Assembly: GCA_900617975.1 (NCBI GenBank)
Contig: UZAE01000466.1
Coordinates: 1 to 22,652 of the forward strand
Source: Rodentolepis nana
Taxonomy: Eukaryota > Platyhelminthes > Cestoda > Cyclophyllidea > Hymenolepididae
Direction: 5' to 3'
Length of the DNA stretch: 22,652 bases
In this document: piece by piece, positions 10,841 to 19,813 of the stretch
How the letters are laid out: every line of letters begins with the position of its first letter
Position numbering within the stretch: the stretch's first letter is position 1
Notes under the pieces: model-generated
Seen by the model: only the letters and a program-made list of their open reading frames with translations
Databases searched by the model: none
Told to the model about the DNA's origin: nothing
Translations under genes and position numbers: made by a program

Positions 10841-12430
10841 ATGTCTAGGGTGTACATCGGAAGGCTTCCGTCAAGGTGTAGCGAGAGGGATATTGAAAAG
10901 TTTTTCAAGGGATATGGTCGACTTCGAGATATCGTCTTGAAAACCGGTTATGGATTTGTGGAGTTCGAGGAGGAAAGAGATGCTGAGGATGCCGTCTATG
11001 ATCTTCATGGTCGCGAGCTCAAAGGAGAACGAATTATAGTCGAACATGCAAGACTCCCCCCAGGCAGGGGAAGTGACAGGAGAAGGGAATCGTAGGTTTA
11101 AATCTCTTTCCTTAATGCTTGGTTTTTAGACGATATGGTCCTCCTACACGTACTGATTATCGCGTTATCGTCGAGAACCTTTCGTCGCGCGTCAGCTGGC
11201 AGGTAAGAAGTTATTCGTAGTAACTTGATACACTGCCACGAAACACTGCTTTAACATGTGATGGCTGTCTTAAATTCAGTTGGTCCTCGGTGCCGTGGAA
11301 GCGGTCGCATAGGACGCTAAGGCGGGTCATTGAATTCTCGTTCAGGTCGAATGGTCGAAAGACATTGGTTCCCCTATTCTGTTGGCATGGTCGGTAACGT
11401 GGCATGGCTCGTTCTTGTTAGGTAATTTAATGCATTAAAGACCGCATAGCCACCGAGGAGGTTAACAAACTAAATGCTTGTAAAGCAAATCACTGAACTG
11501 ATCGTGTCTGTTTAGATGTGTATGACAGTCCAATAACTTCACCTAAACCATTCAGCAGTTTTAGATTGTGTATCAAAATGAAGCCTTTGGAACGCTGTCA
11601 TATTCGTTCACCATATTTGATGATATTTCTATTCCAGGATCTTAAAGATATGATGCGCAAAGCTGGTGAAGTAACCTACGCCGACGCTCACAAGCAAGTT
11701 CGAAATGAAGGGTGAGTGCTAAATATAAAGACTAATTCACTTTAGGATTGTTGAATTTGCAAGCTATGATGACATGAAAGCCGCAATCAACAAATACGAC
11801 GGGTACATGCTCTATGAACGCCGTTTGAAGGTGTATGCTGATAAGCCGCGTCGTCGCTCAAGGTCTCCGTCCGGGAGGAGAAGTCGCAGTCGTCGTAGTT
11901 CAAGACGCGGATCAAGGCGAGGTAGGTCACGCTCCGACAGTCATCGACGTTCTTCGACGAGACGCTCTCGTTCTGATCGACATCGCTCAAGAAGAAGTGG
12001 GCGCTCCCGTACTGATGAGTCAAGAAAATCTCGGTCTAGATCCAGGTCCAATCGTTCTGATAGATCTGCATCACATCGTAGCAACGGTCATCGTGGTCGC
12101 TCTAGCAGCAGGAATGGCGGTGATTCAGCTGTCAAGACTAGAACCCGTTCAACTTCACGGGACCATCGTTCTAGATCACCCTCTCATGATCGCTCTCGTT
12201 CTGCATCTAGGGATGGGTCTAGGTCTCCATCACGTCGTTTGTCTTCACGTCATGGAGGGTCACGTTCTCCATCGGTAAGTAAATCTAGATCAAGAACACC
12301 GGCTGACAGATCTCGATCTTTATCTAAGTCCAGATCACGCTCTGCTTCCCGAGATCATGAGGACGATTCGCGTCAGGAACCAATCGAGCGTTCCATTGAT
12401 GAGGAACAGCCAGAAGGCATGGAAAATTAA
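10841..12430 (+). CDS. SR splicing factor with two RRMs, SRSF4/5/6 (B52) type
   Basis: Exons 10841-11091, 11130-11202, 11638-11711 and 11746-12430 join to 360 residues; introns of 38, 435 and 34 nt are GT-AG. Residues 3-72 are RRM1, with RNP2 VYIGRL and RNP1-like YGFVEF. Residues about 94-168 are the second, pseudo-RRM; it holds the signature SWQDLKD (106-112), which spans the exon 2/3 junction and is diagnostic of two-RRM SR proteins. From about 173 the protein is an RS domain of some 165 residues rich in RS dipeptides, ending in an acidic tail. Such proteins bind exonic enhancers and recruit U1 and U2AF in the nucleus; SRPK/CLK kinases phosphorylate the RS domain. The ATG opens directly into RRM1 as in other SR proteins. 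Which of SRSF4, 5 or 6 is orthologous cannot be told by eye. Confidence 0.94.
11280..11393 (+). other. Candidate poison cassette exon in SR-gene intron 2
   Basis: Inside the 435-nt intron there is a GC-richer island bounded by a splice acceptor (TAAATTCAG, ending 11279) and a donor (GTAACG, from 11394). Included between exons 2 and 3 in phase 0, it would hit TAG after ten codons. Vertebrate SR genes carry such stop-containing cassette exons for autoregulation through nonsense-mediated decay. A shorter in-frame alternative (11346-11393, acceptor TCGTTCAG) has no stop. No direct evidence of splicing is visible. Confidence 0.35.
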
Positions 12431-12473
12431 ATCATTGTCAATATATGTAAAGGTTTTACCTGGTTAATCCATT

Positions 12474-12479
12474 AATAAA
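12474..12479 (+). terminator. Polyadenylation signal of the SR-protein gene
   Basis: AATAAA 44 bases after the TAA stop of the SR gene. Confidence 0.7.
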
Positions 12480-13483
12480 TGTACCATTTACTTCCTGTTG
12501 CGGTTATAAATCGGCAATTTATCAGGTTGATTAATTGCGGGAACTCACCATCTTCAGTACTATTGGCCTATATTAGTAAATTATCGCCTTAGTTTGTGAG
12601 TTTACATGCGTATTTGCTGCTGTTGGTTGTTAGTGGCTTTAAAATTCTGTTCTCTATTTTTGTTGAAACCATTTATGGTCATCCATTACTTCGCTTCAAC
12701 TATTTTGGAAGGTCCGTTAGATTTAGTCGGTAAATTTTGAGGTTCTGTTACCATAGGTTTCGAAATCTTTAGTAAAATGAGTTGGTCGGCGGGCGGAGGT
12801 TCACAGGGTAGTATTTGATTTAAAACCAGAGGTTGGATAAGGCGAATTTTAATTTTAGTAGATGAATGACAAAGACGCGTTGAGTTAGAATAGATTAGGT
12901 TTCTAAAATTCAATGAGGTGGACTCGTACTGGTGTAACTCGGCTTCCTAATGGGTATGTCCTCTTTATCAATAAGTTGGTCTATCTTGGAAGGACCCAAT
13001 ATTTACACTTAAAATCAACAATTTGGTACCCATACGTAAAGAAGAGCTGTGGATCACTTTGTCTTGTATCTGGTGCATCTCACCCCAAACTTGAAAATAA
13101 TGAGACAACATCGCTCTCTCGAAGAACCACTAACTAAATACCCCCACTAAAGTGGGGATGGGTGTGGTACAACCATTCATTCCTCAAATCCACATTTTCA
13201 GGGGTTGGACTGTTGTGGTTCCTCGCTTCAACTACACGATGATTTGAAAGTTTCTCAACCTAAATGAGTTTTGTTTTTTAAGTCGCATTGAATCTGCGAA
13301 GTTAGTCTGGGATAGAATGCTAGGATCGCCCCAGTTAGCGCCTAAACACAAAGAGTGCTTAATCACTCATTGGATGAAGATTAATCAACTAAACATAGAA
13401 CTATGATCAGGTATTTTCAAAATGTGGAAGAATTATAGATTGCATAAATAATTTTTTTACTGCGAAGACTACAGTTGCAAAAA
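12480..13483. other. Intergenic spacer with two unsupported minus-strand exon-like frames
   Basis: No domain is recognisable. A minus-strand open frame at 12686-12913 (75 codons, ending SNGPSKIVEAK) is preceded by an acceptor-like GAATTTTAG. A second minus-strand stretch near 12900-12990 reads GPSKIDQLIDKEDIPIRK. Both look mildly coding and share GPSKI, so a small gene cannot be excluded. A perfect CCCCAC-TAAA-GTGGGG hairpin lies at about 13142-13157. Shortly before the next gene, a pyrimidine run followed by CTACAG (13471-13474) may be a 3' splice acceptor for 5' UTR splicing or spliced-leader addition. Confidence 0.3.
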
Positions 13484-14971
13484 ATGAGTGTCCCCGCCAC
13501 AGCATCATTTCCGACTTTGGAAAAAGTTAACTTCTATCGAGATGAGATATTAGAAGTCATAACTGAGATTCAAGGAAGACTGTTAAGAACAGATAAGAAT
13601 AGAATAAGCAGGTTTTTCCATCGAAGGTTTGGGATTTTTCTCACAAATATTGAGATCTGTCTTGAACAATTGGTCAAACAAGGAGAGATTAAAATAATCA
13701 AACAGCCAGATGGCGAGAATTACTGGAATTCCAAAGACGTTTGTCCCACTCCCCCAAATATGCCTACATTCAATATTCGACAATTGTATCTACTTTACCC
13801 TTCTTTATATAAGAATTTGGCACCCTTTGAAGAGGTTGATTTTCACCAAGAAAAGATATTGGGGGCTGTTGAGACTGAACAGAATGCCGACAAACAGTTT
13901 CTGACAGAGTTTCTCCTTGATCATTACAATATTCGTCCAATCGACACGGAGACCTGTCTGCGTCATCTTCTTGCATGCGAAACTCTAATAGGAGTTTTTA
14001 ACGATGGAAACATCCTATACAAAAATCCCAGAGATGGAAATGTGTGTGAAGATAAACGAATAAATAATCCAATCATCAGTGGAGTCCTTAAGCATACTTT
14101 AAAAAATCTTTGTGTTGAGGAAAGTCATCGAACATTTACGCACTTCGAAATTTCACATGCTATAAGGATATTTATTTCCTCGGTATTAGGAAATGAAGAA
14201 TCAATTTCAGAAGGCCAGTTGCCACAAGAATTATCAGGAGATGGGTTAATATTGTCATTAAATAGAGAAGCACTGTATGGCAAGATCGCCAAGTTTTGCA
14301 TCGATACTTATGCATTTCACGGAACGAAACGCACAAGTACGCGAGATCGAAAAATCACTTCAAATTCAAATGGAAGACGCACTAACCAAAATGACGCCAT
14401 ATCTTCTACAGCAATGCCAATGGACACCAGTGATACTACGAGTCAAGGACAAATTTCGACACCTACAGACGCCCTGCAACCGCCCACTTACCTTTTAATT
14501 GACCAGCAGAGCTACGTTTGCCTAGTTCCAACAGTTGTTTATAACTACCATTACATACTACCTGGGTTTGTCTCATATAATGTAATTCAAGAAGGTGTCT
14601 CTTATCAATGTCTTGTGCAACAACCACTACCAACTCAAACTGTTGGAGAAGTACATATGGACCAATTATCTGTAGTTGGAAGTAATCAGTTTCAATCAAA
14701 TTGTCAGGTAACTAATGCTACAAATTTAGCTCCAGTGCAACAATATCAAGTACAGGACGTAGAAGGTGAAGGATTTGCAAAAGGAAATAATCAGGGATGT
14801 AGTTCTGCGCCTACTTCCTGCAATCCACCCTTAAAGGGAGCAGATACTTGTGCACAGGACGCTTCTTCTTCACAGTCTTTGAATCAAGGAAACTCTCCTA
14901 TGGAAGAAGCGACTGATGAAGAAATAATAGATTTGTTTGAGAGTATCAAAGATAATTACTACGTTCTATAG
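13484..14971 (+). CDS. Tandem winged-helix-like (SAMD1/KAT6 type) repeat protein, single exon
   Basis: This is an uninterrupted 495-codon frame; the ATG at 13484 is the first AUG in the frame. Residues about 15-85 (A1) and 118-186 (A2) are diverged copies of one module. Each has an aromatic-acidic start (NFYRDEILEVI, DFHQEKILGAV), a basic helix, a leucine helix (IEICLEQLVKQGEI, TETCLRHLLACETL) and a terminal beta wing ending in Y-W/K-N. This pattern resembles the winged helix of SAMD1 and of the KAT6A/B N-terminus, where the wing ends YRN or YKDPDNP and binds unmethylated CpG DNA. Module B (about 193-280, beginning INNPIIS) is not recognised, but it is repeated in the broken relative at 21636. 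Residues 281-330 are Ser/Thr/Asn-rich; the C-terminus is Gln-rich and then acidic. Predicted role, inferred only: nuclear DNA-binding regulator. No intron is seen in 1.5 kb, unlike the neighbouring genes. Confidence 0.65.
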   Translation: MSVPATASFPTLEKVNFYRDEILEVITEIQGRLLRTDKNRISRFFHRRFGIFLTNIEICLEQLVKQGEIKIIKQPDGENYWNSKDVCPTPPNMPTFNIRQLYLLYPSLYKNLAPFEEVDFHQEKILGAVETEQNADKQFLTEFLLDHYNIRPIDTETCLRHLLACETLIGVFNDGNILYKNPRDGNVCEDKRINNPIISGVLKHTLKNLCVEESHRTFTHFEISHAIRIFISSVLGNEESISEGQLPQELSGDGLILSLNREALYGKIAKFCIDTYAFHGTKRTSTRDRKITSNSNGRRTNQNDAISSTAMPMDTSDTTSQGQISTPTDALQPPTYLLIDQQSYVCLVPTVVYNYHYILPGFVSYNVIQEGVSYQCLVQQPLPTQTVGEVHMDQLSVVGSNQFQSNCQVTNATNLAPVQQYQVQDVEGEGFAKGNNQGCSSAPTSCNPPLKGADTCAQDASSSQSLNQGNSPMEEATDEEIIDLFESIKDNYYVL

Positions 14972-15059
14972 GAAGTCACAGAAATTGACTTATTCTTAAA
15001 TTGCTTTTCTTTCGACTACAGGTTAGGATTGAACACTCACATTTGATCCATTGAATTTT

Positions 15060-15065
15060 ATTAAA
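15060..15065 (+). terminator. Possible polyadenylation signal (ATTAAA)
   Basis: ATTAAA lies 89 bases after the stop of the tandem winged-helix gene. It is a common variant hexamer but sits in AT-rich sequence, so the call is weak. Confidence 0.35.
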
Positions 15066-15285
15066 TTTTAATTTCCTTTTGCAATATATGTTTCATAATG
15101 CGTGAAAATGGATTAATAATTATTGCAGTTCACTCTTCTACTCGATTTCACTATGCGCGATGTGGGTCTGTGGTAGGGAAATTTATTAAGCCAGCCAAAT
15201 ATAGTCGCTATTTTGTTTTATTTAAGCTTTTTCTAATGTTCAAGAGTTGTCCTCTTAAAGACAAGTTTACGGTTGAGCCCAACGG

Positions 15286-15885
15286 TAATAATAATAGTAA
15301 TTATTATTATTACAAATGACAGGCTCTATGATATTTTTCGTTAGCCCCTTAGTTGACTTAGGCTTTAACAAGGGAGGGGGGTGGTGTGGAAGAGCATTTA
15401 TTTAGGCTTTAGGACAGTTCATTAGTTGACTTCTGGCTTCCCAGTATCTCTGGGTTTCCGTCGTTGTCTTTAGGGCTGGACACCGAATCAGGTGGGTCTT
15501 CTCCACTTCCTCCTGTAGGTGACATAGGGGGCATGTTGGCCGAGCGTATACTCCTATTCAGAGAAGGTGCTTCGCCAAGCAGTCATGTCCAGTACGTAGT
15601 CTAAACTCAGCAACGGCTTCGATTCTTGGCCAGTTCAATGTTTCTCCTTTGTTCGAGCTTTATGTTCGTTACACCTTGAGGTCTTTAATTCTCACCTAAT
15701 TATGGTCTCCATTGTGTGGAAATGCATCGGCCGGTCTAAGACTGTGGCCGGGGTCGAATATGACAAATAGTCGGGTCATAGTAGTTTGAAGTCAGAAGTC
15801 AACTGCCGATAAATAGACTTTTTGCCGTATGAGCATACGTTGCCCAGGGTGCACCACGTGGAGGTAAGCCTATCGCACACCCCCA
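15286..15885 (-). mobile_element. Composite retroposon, copy 3: short-element ends around a LINE fragment
   Basis: Read on the minus strand, the first 145 bp (15885-15741) are the family head, including CCACGTGG and GTCATATTCGACC. The next part (about 15740-15402) is foreign to the short copies and contains the end of a non-LTR retrotransposon ORF2. The last part (about 15362-15318) is the family 3' end (AAGTCAACTAAGGGGCTAACG), followed by an AAT-repeat tail to 15286. A ttaaagccta motif occurs twice near the junction. No target-site duplication is evident. The copy is either a longer, older family member or a chimera. Confidence 0.7.
15402..15655 (-). pseudogene. C-terminal fragment of a non-LTR retrotransposon ORF2
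   Basis: An open frame of about 84 codons reads NWPRIEAVAEFRLRTGHDCL, then AKHLLRIGVYARPTCPLC, then HLQEEVEKTHLIRCPAL, and ends WEARSQLMNCPKA-stop. The pattern RTGHDCL...CPLC...H...RCPAL is the CCHC-type zinc motif that follows the reverse transcriptase and RNase H regions in many LINE polyproteins (Jockey/CR1-like groups). A stop codon lies just upstream and no reverse transcriptase core is present, so this is a dead fragment. The clade cannot be assigned from so short a piece. The ending WEARSQL matches the CEARSQL reading in the short copy at 22304-22620. Confidence 0.75.
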
Positions 15886-15886
15886 A

Positions 15887-16163
15887 GCACTATGATCGGT
15901 TCCCAGATATGAGAGACATACCACAGAACACACGACCCCAACCGGCGTATTCCACGTAATACTACGGTTTCCTCTATATTATGAGTCATCTCAGCTAATT
16001 TCGGGAGCGTTACCATACTGAGGGATTTTGTGATAATCCAAGGCTTTTTCCTACAACAATCCGCTACAGTCTGGATGAATATCCAAGTTGCCAGAACTTC
16101 AAGTTCATATTCTTGAACCGGAATTGATGAGTGCGAAAGTGAAGATTCCCAGACCATAACCAC
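15887..16163 (-). pseudogene. Possible decayed 3' exon of beta-hexosaminidase
   Basis: A 97-codon minus-strand frame runs into the head of retroposon copy 3. Before the junction it reads VVMVWESS, VQEYELEVLATWIF and later EETVVLRGIRRLG. These resemble, weakly and out of perfect register, the GH20 blocks around xVVQVW, VLxSxxWY and the VxGGEACMWGE motif. The first Gly, the Glu and the Ala of the last motif are replaced and neighbouring frames contain stops, as expected for a decaying exon. It lies on the same strand and downstream of the clear hexosaminidase exons at 17089-17864. The match is by eye and may be chance. Confidence 0.3.
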
Positions 16164-17088
16164 GATTTTCCTAATATAATCAATATAATTAAGTCCCTAA
16201 AGCCCTAAGAAAAAACAACTTTTATTAGGCTTATAATTAAACTGGCGACAGTTAATCGAAATATCAAAAGAAATTTACCAATTATTTTACAAAATTTATC
16301 ATTTATAAAGAAGTCAACCATTTAAATTCGCCTTGTGGAGAAAACATATATTTGTCAGGTATTCACTATCTTAACCATACACTGAACGACAAATGAATGC
16401 AACTTCTGTGTTTATCCGACAAATATACTTTCCAAGGCGTCTTTAAGATTGAATTATTCACATCAGTTGAAAAGAGGCATTACTACTGAAAGTGAAGTTG
16501 TGCGAAACCTCATTGGTATAAATTATGAAACATGATTATGGAGCAAATATTCCCACATAATTAGGCCCTCATTTTTCATACCAGTGGGTAACATTAATGT
16601 CTTGGAATTGCGACCGCAAATTTATCGTCCCTTTCACCTACTGGGATTGTATTTTCGGGAATATGCACCGATGCAAATGTTCATGAGAAAAATTATGAAC
16701 ATTGAACATATCGAGTATGAGGAATTGATTTTTGAGTATTCCACCATTGAGAATGGTGGTAGCTTGAGAACACAAACCATTCGGAAGAAAAGCTAAAAAT
16801 TCTACTTTAGTGTCCTAATAGACGAGAATTGCTCGTTGTCTACCTATTCTGATACATTTAAATTCCGATGTTGTATTGATTTGTATATGTAAAATATCCA
16901 AGAAAATGATGAACTATTTAAAATGGACAGAATTCTAGTGTGCATTTGGGTTTCGACTGTTTACAAAACTTGAAATTGAAAATATACCTAAACAATTGAA
17001 GGTTAAGATGAATCTAGTTCCTGAACTTGTTTCATATTTTAGATCACAGACATAGTTCACATCCATTTGAACTGATTAAGGGACTCAC
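16164..17088. other. AT-rich stretch where the hexosaminidase catalytic exons should be
   Basis: No minus-strand reading of the GH20 motifs DxPGH or GGDE was found here, although the upstream exons end just to the right. A plus-strand frame at 16584-16796 (70 codons, GTG start, QIYRPFHLLGLYFREYAPMQ) is not recognised. A minus-strand reading in the same place (IPENTIPVGERDDKFAVAIP) is bounded by stops. Neither can be supported. Confidence 0.4.
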
Positions 17089-17864
17089 TTTCTGTGAAAG
17101 TCGGGGAAACGTGTATGACTGATAAGGGAAGGATTGATCATCGATTAAGTGCCAATGAAGTACGTTCATTTTCACTGTAGACATGGCTCTCTACAACACG
17201 GATATTATATTTAATCACAGCATGTTTTATTCGAATTTACCAAAAACTGAAGAATATACGGAAGCGGAATAAAATGCCTTGCAGTGTCAAGCAGGAAACT
17301 TCGAAATGGCCATCTGGGGTAGTCGTATATCTTCGCATCGGGCAAATATTTCTGGATTGAAGTTTCTAATGACAACAATTAAGGCCTTAATTTACCTCAT
17401 TGGCAGACGTGGATCTGACAAGTTGAGCGACTGAAGTCAGTGCATGTATGGCACCCCACACTTCGGATGCTGTTACATTGATTACCCCGTCATGTATGCG
17501 AATCCAGTCTACACAAGATGCAATGAAACGGACCGAACTTACGCTCCTCCTTGGAGTTTTCATTGGGATATACTGGACCCATAAGTTCATTACAAGGCGT
17601 TGATAAGTTAATTTTCAGAGAAGTAATATTTCCGTAAAATGAAGTGGTCAGATCCCTAACAAGATGTTGATTGCTAAAACTTTCAAGAAGTCGTCTTATA
17701 GCCGTATGCAGAGTAAAACAGAAAGGAGCATTGTGATCGTAATCAATACGATATGGTAGGAGGTAGTACTGAGGGAAAATGTAGAAGGAGACGGGTTGAG
17801 GTATTAGGGCATTGCTCGGAGTGAGAGAAATTAAGGAACAGAACACAACGACCGTCCACAACAT
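17089..17864 (-). CDS. Beta-hexosaminidase (GH20), N-terminal 216 residues in four exons; gene appears truncated
   Basis: Exons 17864-17543, 17508-17396, 17351-17241 and 17190-17089 join in frame through GT-AG introns of 34, 44 and 50 nt; a good donor (GTGAGT) follows the last. Residues 1-19 ([19 protein letters not shown]) look like a signal peptide. Next comes the GH20 N-terminal domain, with NLSTPCNEL and [18 protein letters not shown] matching the family's VWGALRGLETFSQLV block, and NITS and NLST as N-glycosylation sites. [19 protein letters not shown] corresponds to the family's FPHRGLLLDTSRHY strand of the barrel. [19 protein letters not shown] follows. The enzyme removes terminal N-acetylhexosamine from glycans and gangliosides in lysosomes. 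The exon with the catalytic Asp-Glu pair is not found downstream, so this is probably a truncated gene, though splicing signals and frames up to here are perfect. Confidence 0.8.
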
Positions 17865-18130
17865 TCTCAACCAAAAACTGCATGAAGCAACCTAGTGTAT
17901 TTACGTTACATACAAGTGCACCATCTATTTTCTGATTGGTTGTGAATTGACAGGTGGAAACATACTTGCATCCATGCGTATAAGATGCATAATCCACCTG
18001 GAGAAAAGAAGGCTGCTTGATATAAAAAGGAAGTAGTGCAAAAAATTGCCATTTTTCTTCGGACATACCGATGGAAAGATATAGATGGAGCTTGCAATTC
18101 TTAAAATTACGAAACTAAATCACCCTGATA

Positions 18131-18450
18131 TCTACTTATATCAAATAACAGGCTTTAGGATAGCTAACATTAGCCCTTTGGTTGACTTCGGGATTTACAG
18201 AGGCGAGGAACATTAAAATCACAAAAATTCGAGAACTGGAAAAGAGAAGTGATTCACAGCTGTAAAAGAGACAGACACAACGGTAACGAAAAAGGTAAGA
18301 TGTAGTGAGTACTATGAAAGTTTTCGAATATGACATACAGTCAGGTCATGGTAATTTGAAGCCAACTGCCGATTTCTAGGCTTTTTGCCTTATGAGTATA
18401 CGTTTCGCGGGGAACACCACGTGGAGGTGTGTCTATTGCGCACTCCATCA
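18131..18450 (-). mobile_element. Short retroposon, copy 4
   Basis: A full-length but diverged minus-strand copy. On the minus strand it begins at about 18450 with the CCACGTGG-containing head and ends near 18150 with GAAGTCAACCAAAGGGCTAA and GCCTGTTATTTGATATAA. A degenerate duplication is possible: tcaccctgatat at about 18119 and tcatcctgttat just after the head (10 of 12 bases). It lies some 290 bp upstream of the hexosaminidase start, in the likely promoter region of that gene. Confidence 0.75.
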
Positions 18451-19503
18451 TCCTGTTATAGTGGTATGTAAAATGAAAGCAATTCAGTTAATTAACCCAC
18501 CCCTACTCAGACCACATAAAGAGAAATATTTAGAAAAAGAAGAATTCAGAAAGAAAGATTTTACCTATTAGTATATTTTTGTAACTTGGAGCTGAAATGA
18601 TAGAATTGGTTGAATAAAGGCTAATTCAATGAAATAAACGGGTGAAAACTAATTAAATGGCGCAGAATTAAGATATTCTGATTCACTTTGATTATAAAAC
18701 CCTGAAACAAAAGAGTCTACTCGTGCAGATATCTACGAGACTGTGAGCTTTGATGTTGCGGTCTCTTGCCCTCCCCGCCTCCCCCCCCCCCAATTAGCCA
18801 TATCAAAATGTTCTCATCTCGGCAGCTATATGGAATAAAAACTTTCAACAAGTTGGCAGAGTTTTAAGCTTAGCACTGATAATGCGAACACAGTCCATAT
18901 TAATGTATGTATATATAGCTTACGCTGAGTTTGAGTGAGTGCACTTCTGATAACTCACTCTTTTCTGCTCTGATGCAGCTTCAGCCAAGGAGTTAGAAGC
19001 TGGAACATGAAAGCCCTGCATTATAGTGTCTCTGAAGAGCCTGAATTGAAAGGAAAGTCTACACAAAATCCTGAATTTGGCGAACCAATACGGTAGGTAA
19101 AAGTGTAGTGACTTTTGTAGTCAATGCCTATAGAAGTCACTACCAGCCATTCCGTATGTGAAACTCCTCTCGAGAGAATTCTTGTAGGATTCTTGAAACC
19201 CAGGGTTACCAGAAGAGAAGGGTATATTTGTACACTGTGGAAGAGATGATTTGAAAAACTAATTAGCAAGTGTGATATTGTCTTTCTGATACTCCAAGCA
19301 CGAAGTCCAAATATGGAGTGCAGTGTTAGTCTACATTAGATGAACTTTTGAGATAATTAATGGAACAGGTCTCCAAAAACACCATCTTCATGGTAAAAAG
19401 GTAAAATGAGAGCGAATGTTTAACAAATACTTTTGTAGTAATTATTTTCCGAGTACATTTTCATGTCCCTGCGCTCCAGCTCCCGAAATGATAACAAAAT
19501 ATT
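18451..19503. other. Spacer with one unidentified exon-like frame
   Basis: A poly-C run lies at about 18780-18792. On the minus strand, 19021-19269 holds an 82-codon frame (LLVTLGFKNPTRILSRGVSH, EWLVVTSIGIDYKSHYTFTY, ending SGSSETL-stop), preceded by an acceptor-like CTCTTCCACAG. It reads more like protein than its surroundings and could be a terminal exon of an unknown minus-strand gene. The overlapping plus-strand frame MKALHYSVSEEPELKGK with a GTAGGT donor competes with it. I cannot assign either. Confidence 0.25.
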
Positions 19504-19813
19504 ACAAATTTATTTATTTATTTATTTCAAATGGCAGGCGTTTTGATAGCTATCATTAGCCCTTTAATTGACTTCGGGCTTCACAGAAGGAAGGTTCATC
19601 AAAGTAGCAGAAAGTCGAGGGGTGGGGAACAGAAGAGCGATTCACAGATGTAAAAGAGGCAGACAGACACAAAGGCAGAGAAAAGGGTAAGATGAGTACT
19701 GTGGAAGCGGTCGAATATGACAAGCAGTCGTGCCATGGTATTTGCAGTCAGAAGTCAACTGCCGGTTAATAGACTTTTTTGCCATGGAGGTAAATCTATC
19801 GCACGCACACCCC
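19504..19813 (-). mobile_element. Short retroposon, copy 5, with (TTTA)n tail
   Basis: Minus-strand copy with the clearest tail: the 3' end GCCTGCCATTTGAAATAAA continues into tandem AAAT units (19508-19527 on plus). The head has lost about 35 bp containing the CCACGTGG-GTGCACCCTGGGCAACG block, so it reads GATTTACCTCCATGGCAAAAAAG. Tandem tetranucleotide tails are typical of LINE 3' ends and of SINEs mobilised by them. Confidence 0.85.

Noticed and set aside
11835..12278. 147-codon frame in the SR gene region
   Set aside because: It is a shadow of the RS-dipeptide repeats in another frame; the true frame contains RRM2 and the RS domain.
13142..13157. CCCCAC-TAAA-GTGGGG hairpin as a terminator
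   Set aside because: Rho-independent terminators do not apply in this eukaryotic context, and no T-run or gene end is adjacent.
17743..18066. 107-codon minus-strand frame overlapping the hexosaminidase start
   Set aside because: Its right part reads a Cys-containing peptide (THGCKYVSTCQF) after an acceptor-like TCTCCAG, but it overlaps the well-supported hexosaminidase exon 1 in another frame and has no recognisable domain.
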